DNA from: Thinopyrum elongatum | Lineage: Eukaryota > Streptophyta > Magnoliopsida > Poales > Poaceae | Assembly (NCBI GenBank): GCA_011799875.1 | Contig: JAAAXO010000157.1 | Span: forward strand, 47,309 to 111,308 | DNA length: 64,000 nucleotides | Direction of reading: 5' to 3' | In this document: positions 34,229 to 46,271 of the stretch, one piece after another | How positions within the stretch are numbered: position 1 is the first letter of the stretch | Layout: every line of letters begins with the position of its first letter | Position numbers and translations under genes: made by a program | The notes under the pieces: model-generated | What the model was told of the DNA's origin: nothing | Databases searched by the model: none | The model's input: the letters and a program-made list of their open reading frames with translations, nothing else

Positions 34229-34237
34229 CATATATAC
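34229..34237 (+). promoter_or_regulatory. TATA-like element in CRM LTR
   Basis: CATATATAC sits about 530 bp into the LTR, upstream of the conserved AGCCCTTAGGGCACC block. It is conserved in every LTR copy here and is the best candidate for the LTR promoter TATA box. This is inferred from position and composition only. Confidence 0.55.
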
Positions 34238-34362
34238 AGCCCTTAGGGCACCATTTAGACTTTGGGTTTTGTTTAGATTAAAAGTTCGCCATAGCTGCAA
34301 CTTCGCGTACTTCGTTTGTGTTCAACGACCAGACAAAGGCGTCACAGAACCCCACCTTCATT

Positions 34363-34368
34363 AATAAA
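34363..34368 (+). promoter_or_regulatory. Polyadenylation-like signal in CRM LTR
   Basis: AATAAA (as TTAATAAAGC) lies about 130 bp downstream of the TATA-like box and is conserved in all LTR copies. The spacing is compatible with a short R region ending shortly after. Confidence 0.55.
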
Positions 34369-34621
34369 GCTTTCCTCTTATATTCGCAATATCCAGATTG
34401 CAATCTCAGTTTCTTGCTTGTTCTTCGTTTGCTCGCAGGAAACAGACCCTCGTGGTCAGGTTGATCGTGCTCCGGCGTGGTCAATAAGCCCTTGGAAGTT
34501 GGTATAGCGATTGCTAAGGCGCGACATCTCGCACGTTCGTAGTCGGATCGTCAAGGTCGACTCCCACTGAAAACGATAGCCACCCTCTCATCGAAACATC
34601 GGGACACCCCCGCCTCTATCA

Positions 34622-34874
34622 GTTCCATACAAAGGGAGTTGTGAAGGAATGTTCTGTTCGCGTCATCATATATGGAGTTAGCTGCAACAACTTGGCTAGC
34701 ATGGAGATGGTGGAGAAGCTATATCTCACCACAATACCACATCCACATCCTTACTATATCCAATGGTTCAACAACAGCGGCAAGGTTAAGGTAACACGTA
34801 CTGTTCGTGTGCATTTTAGTATCTCTACATATGCTGATTATGTTGATTGTGATGTGGTACCCATGCAAGCATGC
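34622..34874 (+). pseudogene. gag-pol: CRM-2 protease region (continuation after CRM-3)
   Basis: It resumes at the second GTTCC with the text that follows it in intact copies (HTKGVVKE...). The protease active site, DGGS elsewhere, reads YGVS here, so the catalytic Asp is lost. It stops at CATGC (34870-34874), where the CRM-5 LTR begins; other copies read CATGT at this place. Confidence 0.9.
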
Positions 34875-35796
34875 TGATGAGGACATCAATACCATTGTTA
34901 CACCCACAGCCCCTGCTGCTATACATACTGGACCAATTACTAGAGCTCGCGCACGCCAATTAAATTATTAGGTACTTTCGTTTCTTGGTAATGATTCTAA
35001 TGTTCATGAGAATATGATGCTGCCTAAATTGGATACATTTGTCTTGCTTACAAATGAAGGGCCTAGCTTGGACAAGAAAGAGGAACCTTGGAGCAAGCTC
35101 AAGCATGGAGATGATGTCATGCGCAAGGGGAACAAGAACGGAGTTACAAGTGATGATTTCAGGACTTTGAAGCCACCATAATGAGTGCAGGAAGCCTTGG
35201 ACGAAATATAAAAGATGCCACTTCATAAATTTCGTCCAGAGGCTATTATAGGTGCTGCGTCACCTTATTATTGGGCCAGGCCCATGTAATTTCGAAATAC
35301 TTGAGTATAGGCTGTTGTTAGAGTCCGTATGTGTGGGGAAACAAGAGATATGGTTGGTTTCGGACCCCTCCATCAAGGGCCACGAAATCCCCCCCTCTTC
35401 CTCCATATATACAGCCCTTAGGGCACCGTTTAGACTTTGGGTTTTGTTTAGATTAAAAGTTCGCCATAGCTGCAACTTCGCGTACTTCGTTTGTGTTCAA
35501 CGACCAGACCAAGACGTCACAGAACCCCACCTTGATCAATAAAGCTTTCATCTTATATTCGCAATATCCAGATTGCAAATCTTAGTTTCTTGCTTGTTCT
35601 TCGTTTGCTTGCTGGAGATAGACCCTCGTGGTCAGGTTGATTGTGCTCCGGCGTGGTCAATAACCTCTCGGAGTTGGTTTAGCGATTGCTAAGGCGCGAC
35701 GTCCTCGCACGTTCGTAGTCGGATCGTCAAAGTCTACTCCACCAAAAACGATAGCTATCTTCTCATCGAAAGATCGGGACACCCTCGCCTCTATCA
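34875..35796 (+). repeat. CRM-5 5' LTR (922 bp)
   Basis: It runs TGATGAGG to CTATCA and is followed by AG and TGGTATCAGATT. The coding tail inside it carries an in-frame stop (AATTATTAGG). Confidence 0.94.
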
Positions 35797-36901
35797 AGTG
35801 GTATCAGATTTCCAGGTTGCTCGGTGAGATTTTACAGTTTTTCGTAGTTTAGATCGAGTCTGTTCTTCATACCTAGAGTCCACGAAAAAGACAAAAAAAA
35901 ATTAGGGTTAGTTCATCATATCCGAACCAATCTGAGCCTTTGCATAATCTTTTCTGTATTTGCTTTGTTGAATTTGCGGTTGCATCGTCGTGTCAAGTTG
36001 CTGTTCTTAGCATCTAGTCCTTTAGAGTTTCGAGTTCTGTTCACAGGTTGTCACGTCGCCGCTACCATATACCACCACCGCACCAACTTCATCGCCGCTG
36101 CCATATACCACCACCACATATTCACCGCCAATTCGAGTCCCTATACGCCACCACCTATCCGCCGCCATCACGCCAATCCGAGTCCACCTGCACCATATAT
36201 CCGCCACCAGTCCGAGTTCCAGCAGATTCATCGCCGCCACCAGTCCGAGTTCCACCAGTTTCATCTCCGCCACCAGTCCTAGTCCGAGTCCAGTATTTTG
36301 TTACTCTGTTTTGGATTTCCAGATCACGCCATACTCCGAGTCGTGACAGAGTAGGACTCCCGAACTTTCGTACTACCCGCAGAAGGAAAATTCTGGCTAG
36401 GCAGTTTTTAGACCATTTGTAGACTTTTTCGAAAAAAAAATTGTTGCGGAGCAAAAAAAAAGGAAAAAAAAGTGCAAAAAAAAAAAGAAAAGAAAAAAAA
36501 ATTCAGAGTGTGCTCCTCCCTTGTTTACGTGCAACACCGTGATTTTAATAGTGTTCTAGGCTCGCGTCTCTAGCACGGTCTAGCCTAGGACCAGCACAGT
36601 ACCATCGTTGAGCGTTTATTCAACTTTGCATCTCCGAATTGATTATTGCTGACATTTTTGCTACTATATCATAAGCCTTCCCAGCTCCACATACATCTAC
36701 ATCGTGTGTTTGACACCACCTGGCAATCGCTCTGTCCAATCTTTGAGAGTTTTGACTACAACGGTGGCCGATCACCACCTGCTGCTGGGTAAGAACTGGT
36801 AAGCATTTGAGATTCGCTTGACGGATTTGTGATACACCACCACCACCACTTCCTAGTAGTCTGTAGGATCATATTCTTGTGTGTTTCTATTGCTGCTAAC
36901 C
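35797..36901 (+). other. CRM-5 untranslated leader
   Basis: There is no gene. It starts with the primer site, has a CCGCCACCAGTCCGAGTTCCA-like diverged repeat around 36060-36290, A-rich runs at 36430-36510 and the conserved gag-proximal block with GGTAAG motifs near 36787 and 36797. Part of it is the complement-sense equivalent of the CRM-1 leader. Confidence 0.72.
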
Positions 36902-39900
36902 ATGGCAGGATCACAAGCTGATGAGACTGATTGGGAGAACATGACGAACAAACAGCTACATGATAAATTTCAGCAAATGATGAGTGGACAGGTGCAAGAT
37001 GTGCTAAACAGATTTGAAGAGGCCATGGAGAAGATAGATGGAATTGAGAAGACGTTCGAAACAAAGCTCGATAACAAGTTTAATGAATTGCTCGCGCGTC
37101 TTCCACAACCACCGCCGGCTGCACCTGTCGCACCTCTACAACAACAACAACGTCGCCTTCCAAATCAAGTAGGACGAGCACAGCGCGTTCCCCTTGAGCC
37201 TGGTAAAACTTCTGGTGCCGCTGCACCTACTGTTGATGCTTTTATGGCTCCTGCTGCCGCTGAGGAGGACGATTATGCGGGCGATTACGAGGATGAGGTT
37301 GACCAAAATCAGAACTACGTGCAACCAACACCACCAGGTCGTCCACATGCAAATAATCGCAATGGTAGGGCTGCATTACCAGCTCAGGTACGAGATCATG
37401 ACCATCTTCCTAAACTGAAATTGAATATTCCACCATTTGAGGGTAGATATGTTCCGGATATATATCTTACTTGGGAGTTAGAAACTGAACAACGTTTTAC
37501 ATGTTTACAATATCCCGAGGAGAGACGTTTTGCTGCTGCTGTTTGTGCTTTTACTAGTTTTGCATGTGTATGGTGGTCTGAACATTGTAGATTATATCCT
37601 ATTCCAACTACTTGGGCTGCTTTGAAAACTGCTATGCGTACTCGTTGGGTTCCACCATATTATCAACGTGAATTACTTCAAAAATTGCAGCGCTTAAGAC
37701 AAGGAAAAAATTCTATAGAAGAATATTATCAGGAATTACAAACTGGCATGATTAGATGTGGTATTGTTGAGGAGAATGAAGCTATGCTTGCACGTTTTAT
37801 GGGTGGATTAAATAGAGAGATTCAGACCATTCTAGAGTATAAGGAGTATAATAATATCACTCGTTTATTCCATCTTGCTTGTAAAGCTGAACATGAAGTG
37901 CAGGATCGACATGCATTGACGCGGACTAACTTTTCTGCAGGTCGACCTTCATCGTGGACACCGCGTGCATCCTCTACTTCCACACATTCTACTGCACCGA
38001 CACCTCCATCAGCTGCCACCTCCAGCCGTGATACAAGGAAGCAGGCACAACCACCACTATCTGCCAAGAGCACACCTACCAGGCCTGCACAGAGTTCTTC
38101 TTCTTCCATGGCATCAACAGGGCACACAAGTGATATTATTTGTCGTCGTTGTAAGGGAAGAGGTCATTATGCGAGAGAATGCAAATCTCAGCGTGTCATG
38201 ATTGCTACCGAGGATGGTGGGTATGAGTCCGCTAGTGACTATGATGAGGAGACTTTGGCTCTCATTACACGTGAAGAACACGGTGGAGATGATTCTGAAC
38301 AAGAGACGCAATACATGGCTCCTGAAGACGCTGACAGGTATGAATGTTTAGTTGCTCAACGTGTTTTGAGTGTGCAGGTCACACAAGCTGAGCAAAATCA
38401 GAAGCATAATTTGTTCCATACAAAGGGAGTTGTGAAGGAACGTTCTGTTCGCGTCATCATAGATGGAGGGAGCTGCAACAACTTGGCTAGCATGGAGATG
38501 GTGGAGAAGCTCTCTCTCACCACAAGACCACATCCACATCCTTACTATATCCAATGGTTCAACAACAGCGGCAAGGTTAAGGTAACACGTACTGTTCGTG
38601 TGCATTTTAGTATCTCTACGTATGCTGATTTTGTTGATTGTGATGTGGTACCCATGCAAGCATGTTCCTTATTACTTGGTAGACCATGGCAATTTGATAA
38701 AAGTTCTGTACACCATGGTAGAAACAATCAGTATACTCTTGTTCATAAGGATAAACATATTACTTTGCTTCCTATGTCTCCTGATTCTATTTTGAAAGAT
38801 GATATTAATAGAGCTAGTAAGGCAAAACAGGAGCAAAATAAGAGTGAAAATCAGATTGTGGCAAAAGAATTTGAGCAACAAATGAATCCTAATAATAAAC
38901 CATCTAGTGTTGCTTCTGAAATTAAATTGAAAAGTGCATGTTTACTTGCCACCAAATCTGATATTGATGATCTAGATTTCAGCAAATATGTTTGCTATGC
39001 TTTTGTGTGCAAAGAGGCGTTATTTTCATTCGAGGACGTGCCTTCCTCTTTGCCTCCTGCTGTTACTAACATTTTGCAGGAGTTCACCGACGTCTTTCCA
39101 CAAGATGTGCCTCCGGGATTACCACCTATTCGAGGGATTGAGCATCAGATTGACTTAATTCCCGGTGCATCGCTACCCAACCGTGCACCATACCGTACTA
39201 ATCCAGAGGAGACGAAGGAGATTATGCGTCAAGTCCAGGAGTTGCTCAACAAAGGTTATATACGCGAATCCTTTAGTCCTTGTTCTCTTCCTATTATTCT
39301 AGTGCCAAAAAAGGATGGTACATCGCGTATGTGTGTTGATTGTAGAGGCATTAATAATATTACTATTTGTTATCGTCATCCTATTCCTAGACTAGATGAT
39401 ATGCTTGATGAATTGAGTGGCTCTACAATATTCTCCAAAGTTGATTTGCGTAGTGGATACCATCAAATTCATATGAAATTGGGGGATGAATGGAAAACAG
39501 CATTTAAAACAAAGTTTGGATTATATGAGTGGTTAGTCATGCCTTTTGGGTTAACTAATGCACCTAGTACTTTCATGAGATTAATGAACGAAGTTTTACG
39601 TGCTTTCATTGGACGATTTGTGGTAGTCTATTTTGATGATATACTGATTTATAGCAGATCTTTTGAGGAATATTTGGAACATTTACGTGCTGTTTTTATT
39701 GCTTTACGTGATGCACGTTTGTTTGGTAACCTTGGGAAGTGCACCTTTTGCACCGACCGAGTATCTTTTCTTGGCTATGTTGTTACTCCACAGGGAATTG
39801 AAGTTGATAAAGCCAAGATTGAAGCTATTGAGAGTTGGCCACAGCCCAAAACGGTCACACAAGTGAGGAGTTTTCTTGGACTCGCTGGTTTCTATAGGCG

Positions 39901-40609
39901 TTTTGTGAGAGATTTCAGCACCAATGATGCACCTCTCAATGAGCTTACAAAGAAGGATGTGCCTTTTGTTTGGGGTACTTCACAGGAAGAAGCCTTCACG
40001 GTATTGAAAGATAAGTTGACACATGCTCCTTTACTCCAACTTCCTGATTTTAATAAGACTTTTGAGCTTGAATGTGATGCTAGTGGAATTGGATTAGGAG
40101 GTGTTTTATTACAAGATGGCAAACCTGTTGCATACTTTTCTGAAAAATTGAGTGGGCCTAGTCTGAACTATTCTACTTATGATAAAGAATTATATGCTCT
40201 TGTTCGGACCTTAGAAACATGGCAACATTATTTATGGCCCAAAGAATTTGTTATACATTCTGATCATGAATCTTTGAAACACATTAAAATTCAAGCAAAA
40301 CTGAACCGTAGACATGCTAAATGGGTTGAATTTATTGAGACTTTCCCTTATGTCATTAAACACAAGAAGGGTAAAGAAAATGTTATTGCTGATGCATTGT
40401 CTCGTCGTTATACTATGCTTTCACAACTTGACTTTAAAATATTTGGTTTGGAGACCATCAAAGATCAATATGTGCATGATGCTGAATTTAAAGATGTATT
40501 GCAGAATTGTAAGAAAGGGAGAACATGGAACAAGTTCGTCGTTAACGATGGATTTGTGTTTCGTGCTAACAAGCTATGCATTCCAGCTAGCTCCGTTCGT
40601 CTTTTGTTG
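36902..40609 (+). CDS. gag-pol: CRM-5 gag-pol, open but truncated in integrase
   Basis: It starts [15 protein letters not shown] and stays open for about 1,236 codons through the zinc knuckle ([14 protein letters not shown]), protease DGGS, RT with YFDD and RNase H (ECDASG). It breaks just before the integrase HHCC, after SVRLLL. The frame then runs 54 bp into foreign sequence (opposite-strand primer site and LTR) to a stop at 40661-40663. It could encode gag, protease and RT/RNase H but no integrase or CR tail. Its RT matches other copies with scattered substitutions (for example [16 protein letters not shown]). Confidence 0.9.
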
Positions 40610-41542
40610 TCCCGGGCTCTGATACCACTTGATAGAGGCGGGGGTGTCCCGATCTTTCGATGAGATGATAGCTATCGATTTGGTGGAGTCGACTTTGACG
40701 ATCCGACTACAAACGTGCACGACGTTGCGCCTTAGCAATCGCTAAACCAATCTCCCGAGGTTACTGACGATACTGAAAGCACGATCAGCCTGACCACTAA
40801 GGTCTATTCCTGCACGCAATCGAAGAACAAGCAAGAATATGATAATGCAATCTGAATATTGCGAATATAGATGAAGTATTGATAGAGGTGGCGATCCGAA
40901 AGCGGTCTTGGTCTGGTCGTTGGACACAAACGAAGTACACGAAGTTGCAATGGCTAACTTTTAATCTAAACAAATCCCAAAGTCTAAACGGTGCCCTAAG
41001 GGCTGTATATATGGAGGAAGAGGAGGGGATTTCGTGGCCCTTGAAGGAGGGGTCCGAAACCAACCCTATCTCTTGTTTCCCCACACATACGGACTCTAAA
41101 AACAGCCTATACTCAAGTATTTCGAAATTACATGGGCCTGGCCCAATAATAAGGTGACGCAGCACCTATAATAGCCTCTGGACGAAATTTATGAAGTGAC
41201 ATCTTGTATATTTCGTCCAAGGCTTCCTGCACTCATTATGGTGGCTTCAAAGTCCTGAAATCATCACTTGTAACTCCGTTCTTGTTCCCCTTGTGCATGC
41301 CATCATCTCCATGCTTGAACATGCTCCAAGGTTCCTCTTTCTTGTCCAAGCTAGGCCCTTCATTTGTAAGCAAAACAAATGTATCCAATTTAGGCAGCAT
41401 CATATTCTCATGAACTTTAGAATCATTACCAAGAAACGAAAGTACCTGATATTTTAATTGGCGTGCGCGAGCTCTAGTAATTGGTCCAGTATGTATAGAA
41501 GCAGGGGCTGTGGGTGTAACAATGGTATTGATGTCCTCATCA
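40610..41542 (-). mobile_element. Remnant of a minus CRM element: primer site plus LTR
   Basis: At 40610 the sequence becomes minus-strand: primer site AGTGGTATCAGAGCCCGGG (40611-40629 reversed), then a 913-bp LTR (40630-41542) of the CRM-4 variant. The internal region left of the primer site is gone. The right flank TATAT lies in a minus-strand CRM leader, so this was probably a 5' LTR inserted in another CRM leader. The primer site matches the initiator tRNA-Met complement for 13 bases, the best in the window. Confidence 0.88.
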
Positions 41543-41879
41543 TATATGGACTCAGAGAAATAGCAGATAAGCTGTGGTGGTATATGGTAGGGGCGATGAT
41601 GATGGTGCGGCGGCGGCGTGACAACTTGTGAACAGAACTCGAAACTCTAAAGAACTAGACGCTAAGACCAGCAACTTGACACGACGATGCAACCGCAAAT
41701 TCAACAAAGCAAAAACCCTAAAAAGATTATGCAAAGGCTCAGATTGGTTCGGATATGATGAACTAACCCTAAATATATTTTTTTGGCTTTTTCCTGGACT
41801 GTAGGTATGAAGAACAGACTCGATCTAAACTACGAAAAACTGTAAATCTCACCGAGCAACCTGGGAATCTGATACCACT
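41543..41879 (-). other. Minus CRM leader fragment with primer site
   Basis: It matches the LTR-proximal leader of CRM-1 (from TATATGGACTCAGAG to the primer site TGGTATCAGATTCCC). It belongs to the element whose 5' LTR follows. There is no coding capacity. Confidence 0.88.
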
Positions 41880-42801
41880 TGATAGAGGCGAGGGTGTCCC
41901 GATCTTTCGATGAGATGATAGCTATCGTTTTTGGTGGAGTAGACTTTGACGATCCGACTACGAACGTGCGAGGACGTCGCGCCTTCGCAATCGCTAAACC
42001 AACTCCGAGAGGTTATTGACCACGCCGGAGCACAATCAACCTGACCACGAGGGTCTATCTCCTGCAAGCAAACGAAGAACAAGCAAGAAACTAAGATTTG
42101 CAATCTGGATATTGCGAATATAAGATGAAAGCTTTATTGATCAAGGTGGGGTTCTGTGACGTCTTGGTCTGGTCGTTGAACACAAACGAAGTACGCGAAG
42201 TTGCAGCTATGGCGAACTTTTAATCTAAACAAAACCCAAAGTCTAAACGGTGCCCTAAGGGCTGTATATATGGAGGAAGAGGAGGGAATTTCGTGGCCCT
42301 TGAAGGAGGGGTCCGAAACCAACCCTATCTCTTGTTTCCCCACACATACGGACTCTAAAAACAGCCTATACTCAAGTATTTCGAAATTACATGGGCCTGG
42401 CCCAATAATAAGGTGACGCAGCACCTATAATAGCCTCTGGACGAAATTTATGAAGTGGCATCTTGTATATTTCGTCCAAGGCTTCCTGCACTCCTTATGG
42501 TGGCTTCAAAGTCCTGAAATCATCACTTGTAACTCCGTTCTTGTTCCCCTTGCGCATGCCATCATCTCCATGCTTGAACTTGCTCCAAGGTTCCTCTTTC
42601 TTGTCCAAGCTAGGCCCTTCATTTGTAAGCAAAACAAATGTATCCAATTTAGGCAGCATCATATTCTCATGAACATTAGAATCATTACCAAGAAACGAAA
42701 GTACCTGATAATTTAATTGGCGTGCGCGAGCTCTAGTAATTGGTCCAGTATGTATAGCAGCAGGGGCTGTGGGTGTAACAATGGTATTGATGTCCTCATC
42801 A
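41880..42801 (-). repeat. Minus CRM 5' LTR (922 bp) abutting plus-strand pol
   Basis: A complete TGATAGAGG to TCATCA LTR. The right flank CCTTT (42802-42806) lies in plus-strand pol and would be the right target duplication of this element. No matching left flank is present, because the left side was lost in rearrangement. Confidence 0.92.
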
Positions 42802-44562
42802 CCTTTACTCCAACTTCCTGATTTTAATAAGACTTTTGAGCTTGAATGCGATGCTAGTGGAATTGGATTAGGAGGTGTTTTATTACAAGAAGGCAAACCT
42901 GTTGCATACTTTTCTGAAAAATTGAGTGGGCCTAGTCTGAACTATTCTACTTATGATAAAGAATTATATGCTCTTGTTCGGACCTTAGAAACATGGCAAC
43001 ATTATTTATGGCCCAAAGAATTTGTTATACATTCTGATCATGAATCTTTGAAACACATTAAAAGTCAAGCAAAACTGAACCGTAGACATGCTAAATGGGT
43101 TGAATTTATTGAGACTTTCCCTTATGTCATTAAACACAAGAAGGGTAAAGAAAATGTTATTGCTGATGCATTGTCTCGTCGTTATACTATGCTTTCACAA
43201 CTTGACTTTAAAATATTTGGTTTGGAGACCATCAAAGATCAATATGTGCATGATGCTGAATTTAAAGATGTATTGCAGAATTGTAAGGAAGGGAGAACAT
43301 GGAACAAGTTCGTCGTTAACGATGGATTTGTGTTTCGTGCTAACAAGCTATGCATTCCAGCTAGCTCTGTTCATCTTTTGTTGTTGCAGGAGGCGCATGG
43401 AGGAGGATTAATGGGACACTTTGGCGTGAAGAAGACGGAGGATATACTTGCTACACATTTCATTTGGCCAAAGATGAGACGGGATGTTGAGCGTTTTGTT
43501 GCTCGCTGCACTACATGTCAAAAAGCTAAGTCACGACTCAATCCTCATGGTTTATATATGCCTTTGCCTGTACCTAGTGTTCCTTGGGAGGATATATCTA
43601 TGGACTTTGTTTTAGGTTTACCTCGAACAAAGAAGGGGAGGGATAGCATATTTGTTGTCGTGGATAGGTTCTCGAAAATGGCACACTTTATACCATGTCA
43701 TAAAAGCGATGATGCTGTTAATGTTGCTGATTTGTTCTTTCGTGAAATTATACGCTTGCATGGTGTGCCAAATACTATTGTTTCAGATCGTGATACCAAA
43801 TTTCTTAGCCACTTTTGGAGATGTTTATGGGCTAAGTTGGGGACCAAACTGCTTTTTAGTACTACATGTCACCCCCAAACTGATGGACAAACTGAAGTAG
43901 TCAATAGAACATTGTCTACTATGCTTAGGGCTGTTTTGAAGAATAACAAGAAAATGTGGGAAGAATGCTTGCCTCATATTGAATTTGCTTATAATCGTTC
44001 CTTGCATTCTACTACTAAGATGTGTCCTTTTGAAATTGTGTATGGTTTCCTGCCTCGTGCACCAATTGATTTGTTGCCTCTTCCATCTTCGGAGAAGGTT
44101 AATTTTGATTTTAAACAACGTGCTGAATTGATCTTAAAAATGCATGAGTTAACTAAGGAGAACATTGAGCGTATGAATGCTAAATATAAACTTGCTGGAG
44201 ATAAGGGTAGAAAACATGTTGTGTTTGCACCTGGAGATCTTGTTTGGTTACATTTGCGTAAGGATAGATTTCCTGATTTGCGCAAATCAAAGCTAATGCC
44301 ACGTGATGATGGTCCTTTTAAGGTGTTAGAGAAAATAAATGATAATGCATATAAACTTGAGCTGCCTGCAGATTTTGGGGTTAGTCCCACTTTTAACATT
44401 GCAGATTTGAAGCCTTATTTGGGTGAGGAAGATGAGCTTCCGTCGAGGATGACTTCATTTCAAGAAGGGGAGGATGATGAGGACATCAATACCATTGTTA
44501 CACCCACAGCCCCTCTGCTATACATACTGGACCAATTACTAGAGCTCGCGCACGCCAATTAA
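42802..44562 (+). pseudogene. gag-pol: Plus-strand CRM pol 3' part (RNase H-integrase), tail frameshifted
   Basis: It opens inside RNase H ([19 protein letters not shown]) and runs through the integrase zinc finger, D-D-E core ([21 protein letters not shown]) and the C-terminal GPFKVLEKI region without a stop. One base lost in CCCCTCTGCTAT shifts the frame inside the LTR and ends the protein at 44562, destroying the CR tail. Its start overlaps CRM-5 pol by about 580 bp, so it is not simply the missing end of CRM-5. Confidence 0.9.
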
Positions 44563-45389
44563 ATTATCAGGTACTTTCGTTTCTTGGTAATGATTCTAAT
44601 GTTCATGAGAATATGATGCTGCCTAAATTGGATACATTTGTTTTGCTTACAAATGAAGGGCCTATCTTGGATAAGAAAGAGGAACCTTGGAGCAAGCTCA
44701 AGCATGGAGATGATGGTATGCGCAAGGGGAACAAGAACGGAGTTACAAGTGATGATTTCAGGACTTTGAAGCCACCATAATGAGTGCAGGAAGCCTTGGA
44801 CGAAATATAAAAGATGCCACTTCATAAATTTCGTCCAGAGGCTATTATAGGTGCTGCGTCACCTTATTATTGGGCTAGGCCCATGTAATTTCGAAATACT
44901 TGAGTATAGGCTGTTGTTAGAGTCCGTATGTGTGGGGAAACAAGAGATAGGGTTGGTTTCGGACCCCTCCATCAAGGGCCACGAAATCCCCCCCTCTTCC
45001 TCCATATATACAGCCCTTAGGGCACCGTTTAGACTTTGGGTTTTGTTTAGATTAAAAGTTCGCCATAGCTGCAACTTCGCGTACTTCGTTTGTGTTCAAC
45101 GACCAGACCAAGACGTCACAGAACCCCACCTTGATCAATAAAGCTTTCATCTTATATTCGCAATATCCAGATTGCAAATCTTAGTTTCTTGCTTGTTCTT
45201 CGTTTGCTTGCAGGAGATAGACCCTCGTGGTCAGGTTGATTGTGCTCCGGCGTGGTCAATAACCTCTCGGAGTTGGTTTAGCGATTGCTAAGGCGCGACG
45301 TCCTCGCACGTTCGTAGTCGGATCGTCAAAGTCTACTCCACCAAAAATGATAGCTATCATCTCATCGAAAGATCGGGACACCCTCGCCT
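44475..45389 (+). repeat. Plus CRM 3' LTR, last ~7 bp missing (palindrome left arm)
   Basis: It begins TGATGAGG and ends CACCCTCGCCT, directly joined to an inverted LTR copy. It carries private variants (CCTATCTTGGATAAG, GATGACTTCA, CCCCTCTGC) that recur in reverse in 45390-46271. Confidence 0.93.
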
Positions 45390-46271
45390 TAGCTATCGTT
45401 TTTGGTGGAGTAGACTTTGACGATCCGACTACGAACGTGCGAGGACGTCGCGCCTTAGCAATCGCTAAACCAACTCCGAGAGGTTATTGACCACGCCGGA
45501 GCACAATCAACCTGACCACGAGGGTCTATCTCCTGCAAGCAAACGAAGAACAAGCAAGAAACTAAGATTTGCAATCTGGATATTGCGAATATAAGATGAA
45601 AGCTTTATTGATCAAGGTGGGGTTCTGTGACGTCTTGGTCTGGTCGTTGAACACAAACGAAGTACGCGAAGTTGCAGCTATGGCGAACTTTTAATCTAAA
45701 CAAAACCCAAAGTCTAAACGGTGCCCTAAGGGCTGTATATATGGAGGAAGAGGGGGGGATTTCGTGGCCCTTGATGGAGGGGTCCGAAACCAACCCTATC
45801 TCTTGTTTCCCCACACATACGGACTCTAACAACAGCCTATACTCAAGTATTTCAAAATTACATGGGCCTAGCCCAATAATAAGGTGACGCAGCACCTATA
45901 ATAGCCTCTGGACGAAATATATGAAGTGGCATCTTTTATATTTCGTCCAAGGCTTCCTGCACTCATTATGGTGGCTTCAAAGTCCTGAAATCATCACTTG
46001 TAACTCCGTTCTTGTTCCCCTTGCGCATGCCATCATCTCCATGCTTGAGCTTGCTCCAAGGTTCCTCTTTCTTATCCAAGATAGGCCCTTCATTTGTAAG
46101 CAAAACAAATGTATCCAATTTAGGCAGCATCATATTCTCATGAACATTAGAATCATTACCAAGAAACGAAAGTACCTGATAATTTAATTAGCGTGCGCGA
46201 GCTCTAGTAATTGGTCCAGTATGTATAGCAGAGGGGCTGTGGGTGTAACAATGGTATTGATGTCCTCATCA
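45390..46271 (-). repeat. Minus CRM LTR lacking its first ~40 bp (palindrome right arm)
   Basis: It starts inside the LTR at TAGCTATCGTTTTTGG and ends TCATCA, followed by the polypurine tract and pol. It is the inverted duplicate of the left-arm LTR. Confidence 0.93.

Larger units (their letters stand above)
17926..34621 (+). mobile_element. CRM-3: CRM element inserted in CRM-2 (TSD GTTCC)
   Basis: It is flanked by GTTCC at 17921-17925 and 34622-34626. Its 5' LTR is interrupted first by a solo LTR (18018-18941) and then by CRM-4 (19642-27714, TSD CGGCG). The 5' LTR then loses its last ~50 bp together with the primer-binding site and early leader (junction near 27823). The gag-pol is broken by two stops and a frameshift. 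The 3' LTR is complete. About 15 differences over ~700 bp between its LTRs, by eye, suggest it is clearly older than CRM-4. Confidence 0.95.
33700..34621 (+). repeat. CRM-3 3' LTR (922 bp)
   Basis: It begins TGATGAGGACATC after the polypurine tract (33687-33699) and ends CTATCA just before GTTCC. Its U5 variant differs from the CRM-1 type LTRs (for example AAGCCCTTGGAAGTTGG, TTCATTAATAAAGC). Confidence 0.95.
14757..34874 (+). mobile_element. CRM-2: old plus-strand CRM element, split by CRM-3
   Basis: The truncated 5' LTR (14757-15155), primer site, leader and decayed gag run to 17925 (GTTCC). The same reading frame resumes at 34622 (GTTCC again) and continues to 34874, where CRM-5 begins. 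Removing 17926-34621 and one GTTCC copy restores the normal gag-protease text. The rest of pol and the 3' LTR are not found in the window. It carries the heaviest mutation load of the copies, fitting its position as host of two nesting levels. Confidence 0.92.
34875..40609 (+). mobile_element. CRM-5: plus-strand CRM element, 3' truncated
   Basis: A complete 922-bp 5' LTR, primer site, leader and open gag-pol stop abruptly in the integrase zinc-finger region, where the sequence switches to a minus-strand primer site and LTR. It was inserted into CRM-2 (left flank CATGC); the right flank is lost. Gag carries a variant set ([31 protein letters not shown]) shared only with CRM-7. Confidence 0.92.

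Noticed and set aside
42769..42801. [11 protein letters not shown] leader on the RNase H-integrase frame at 42802
   Set aside because: These codons belong to the antisense end of the minus LTR next door; the joined frame is accidental.
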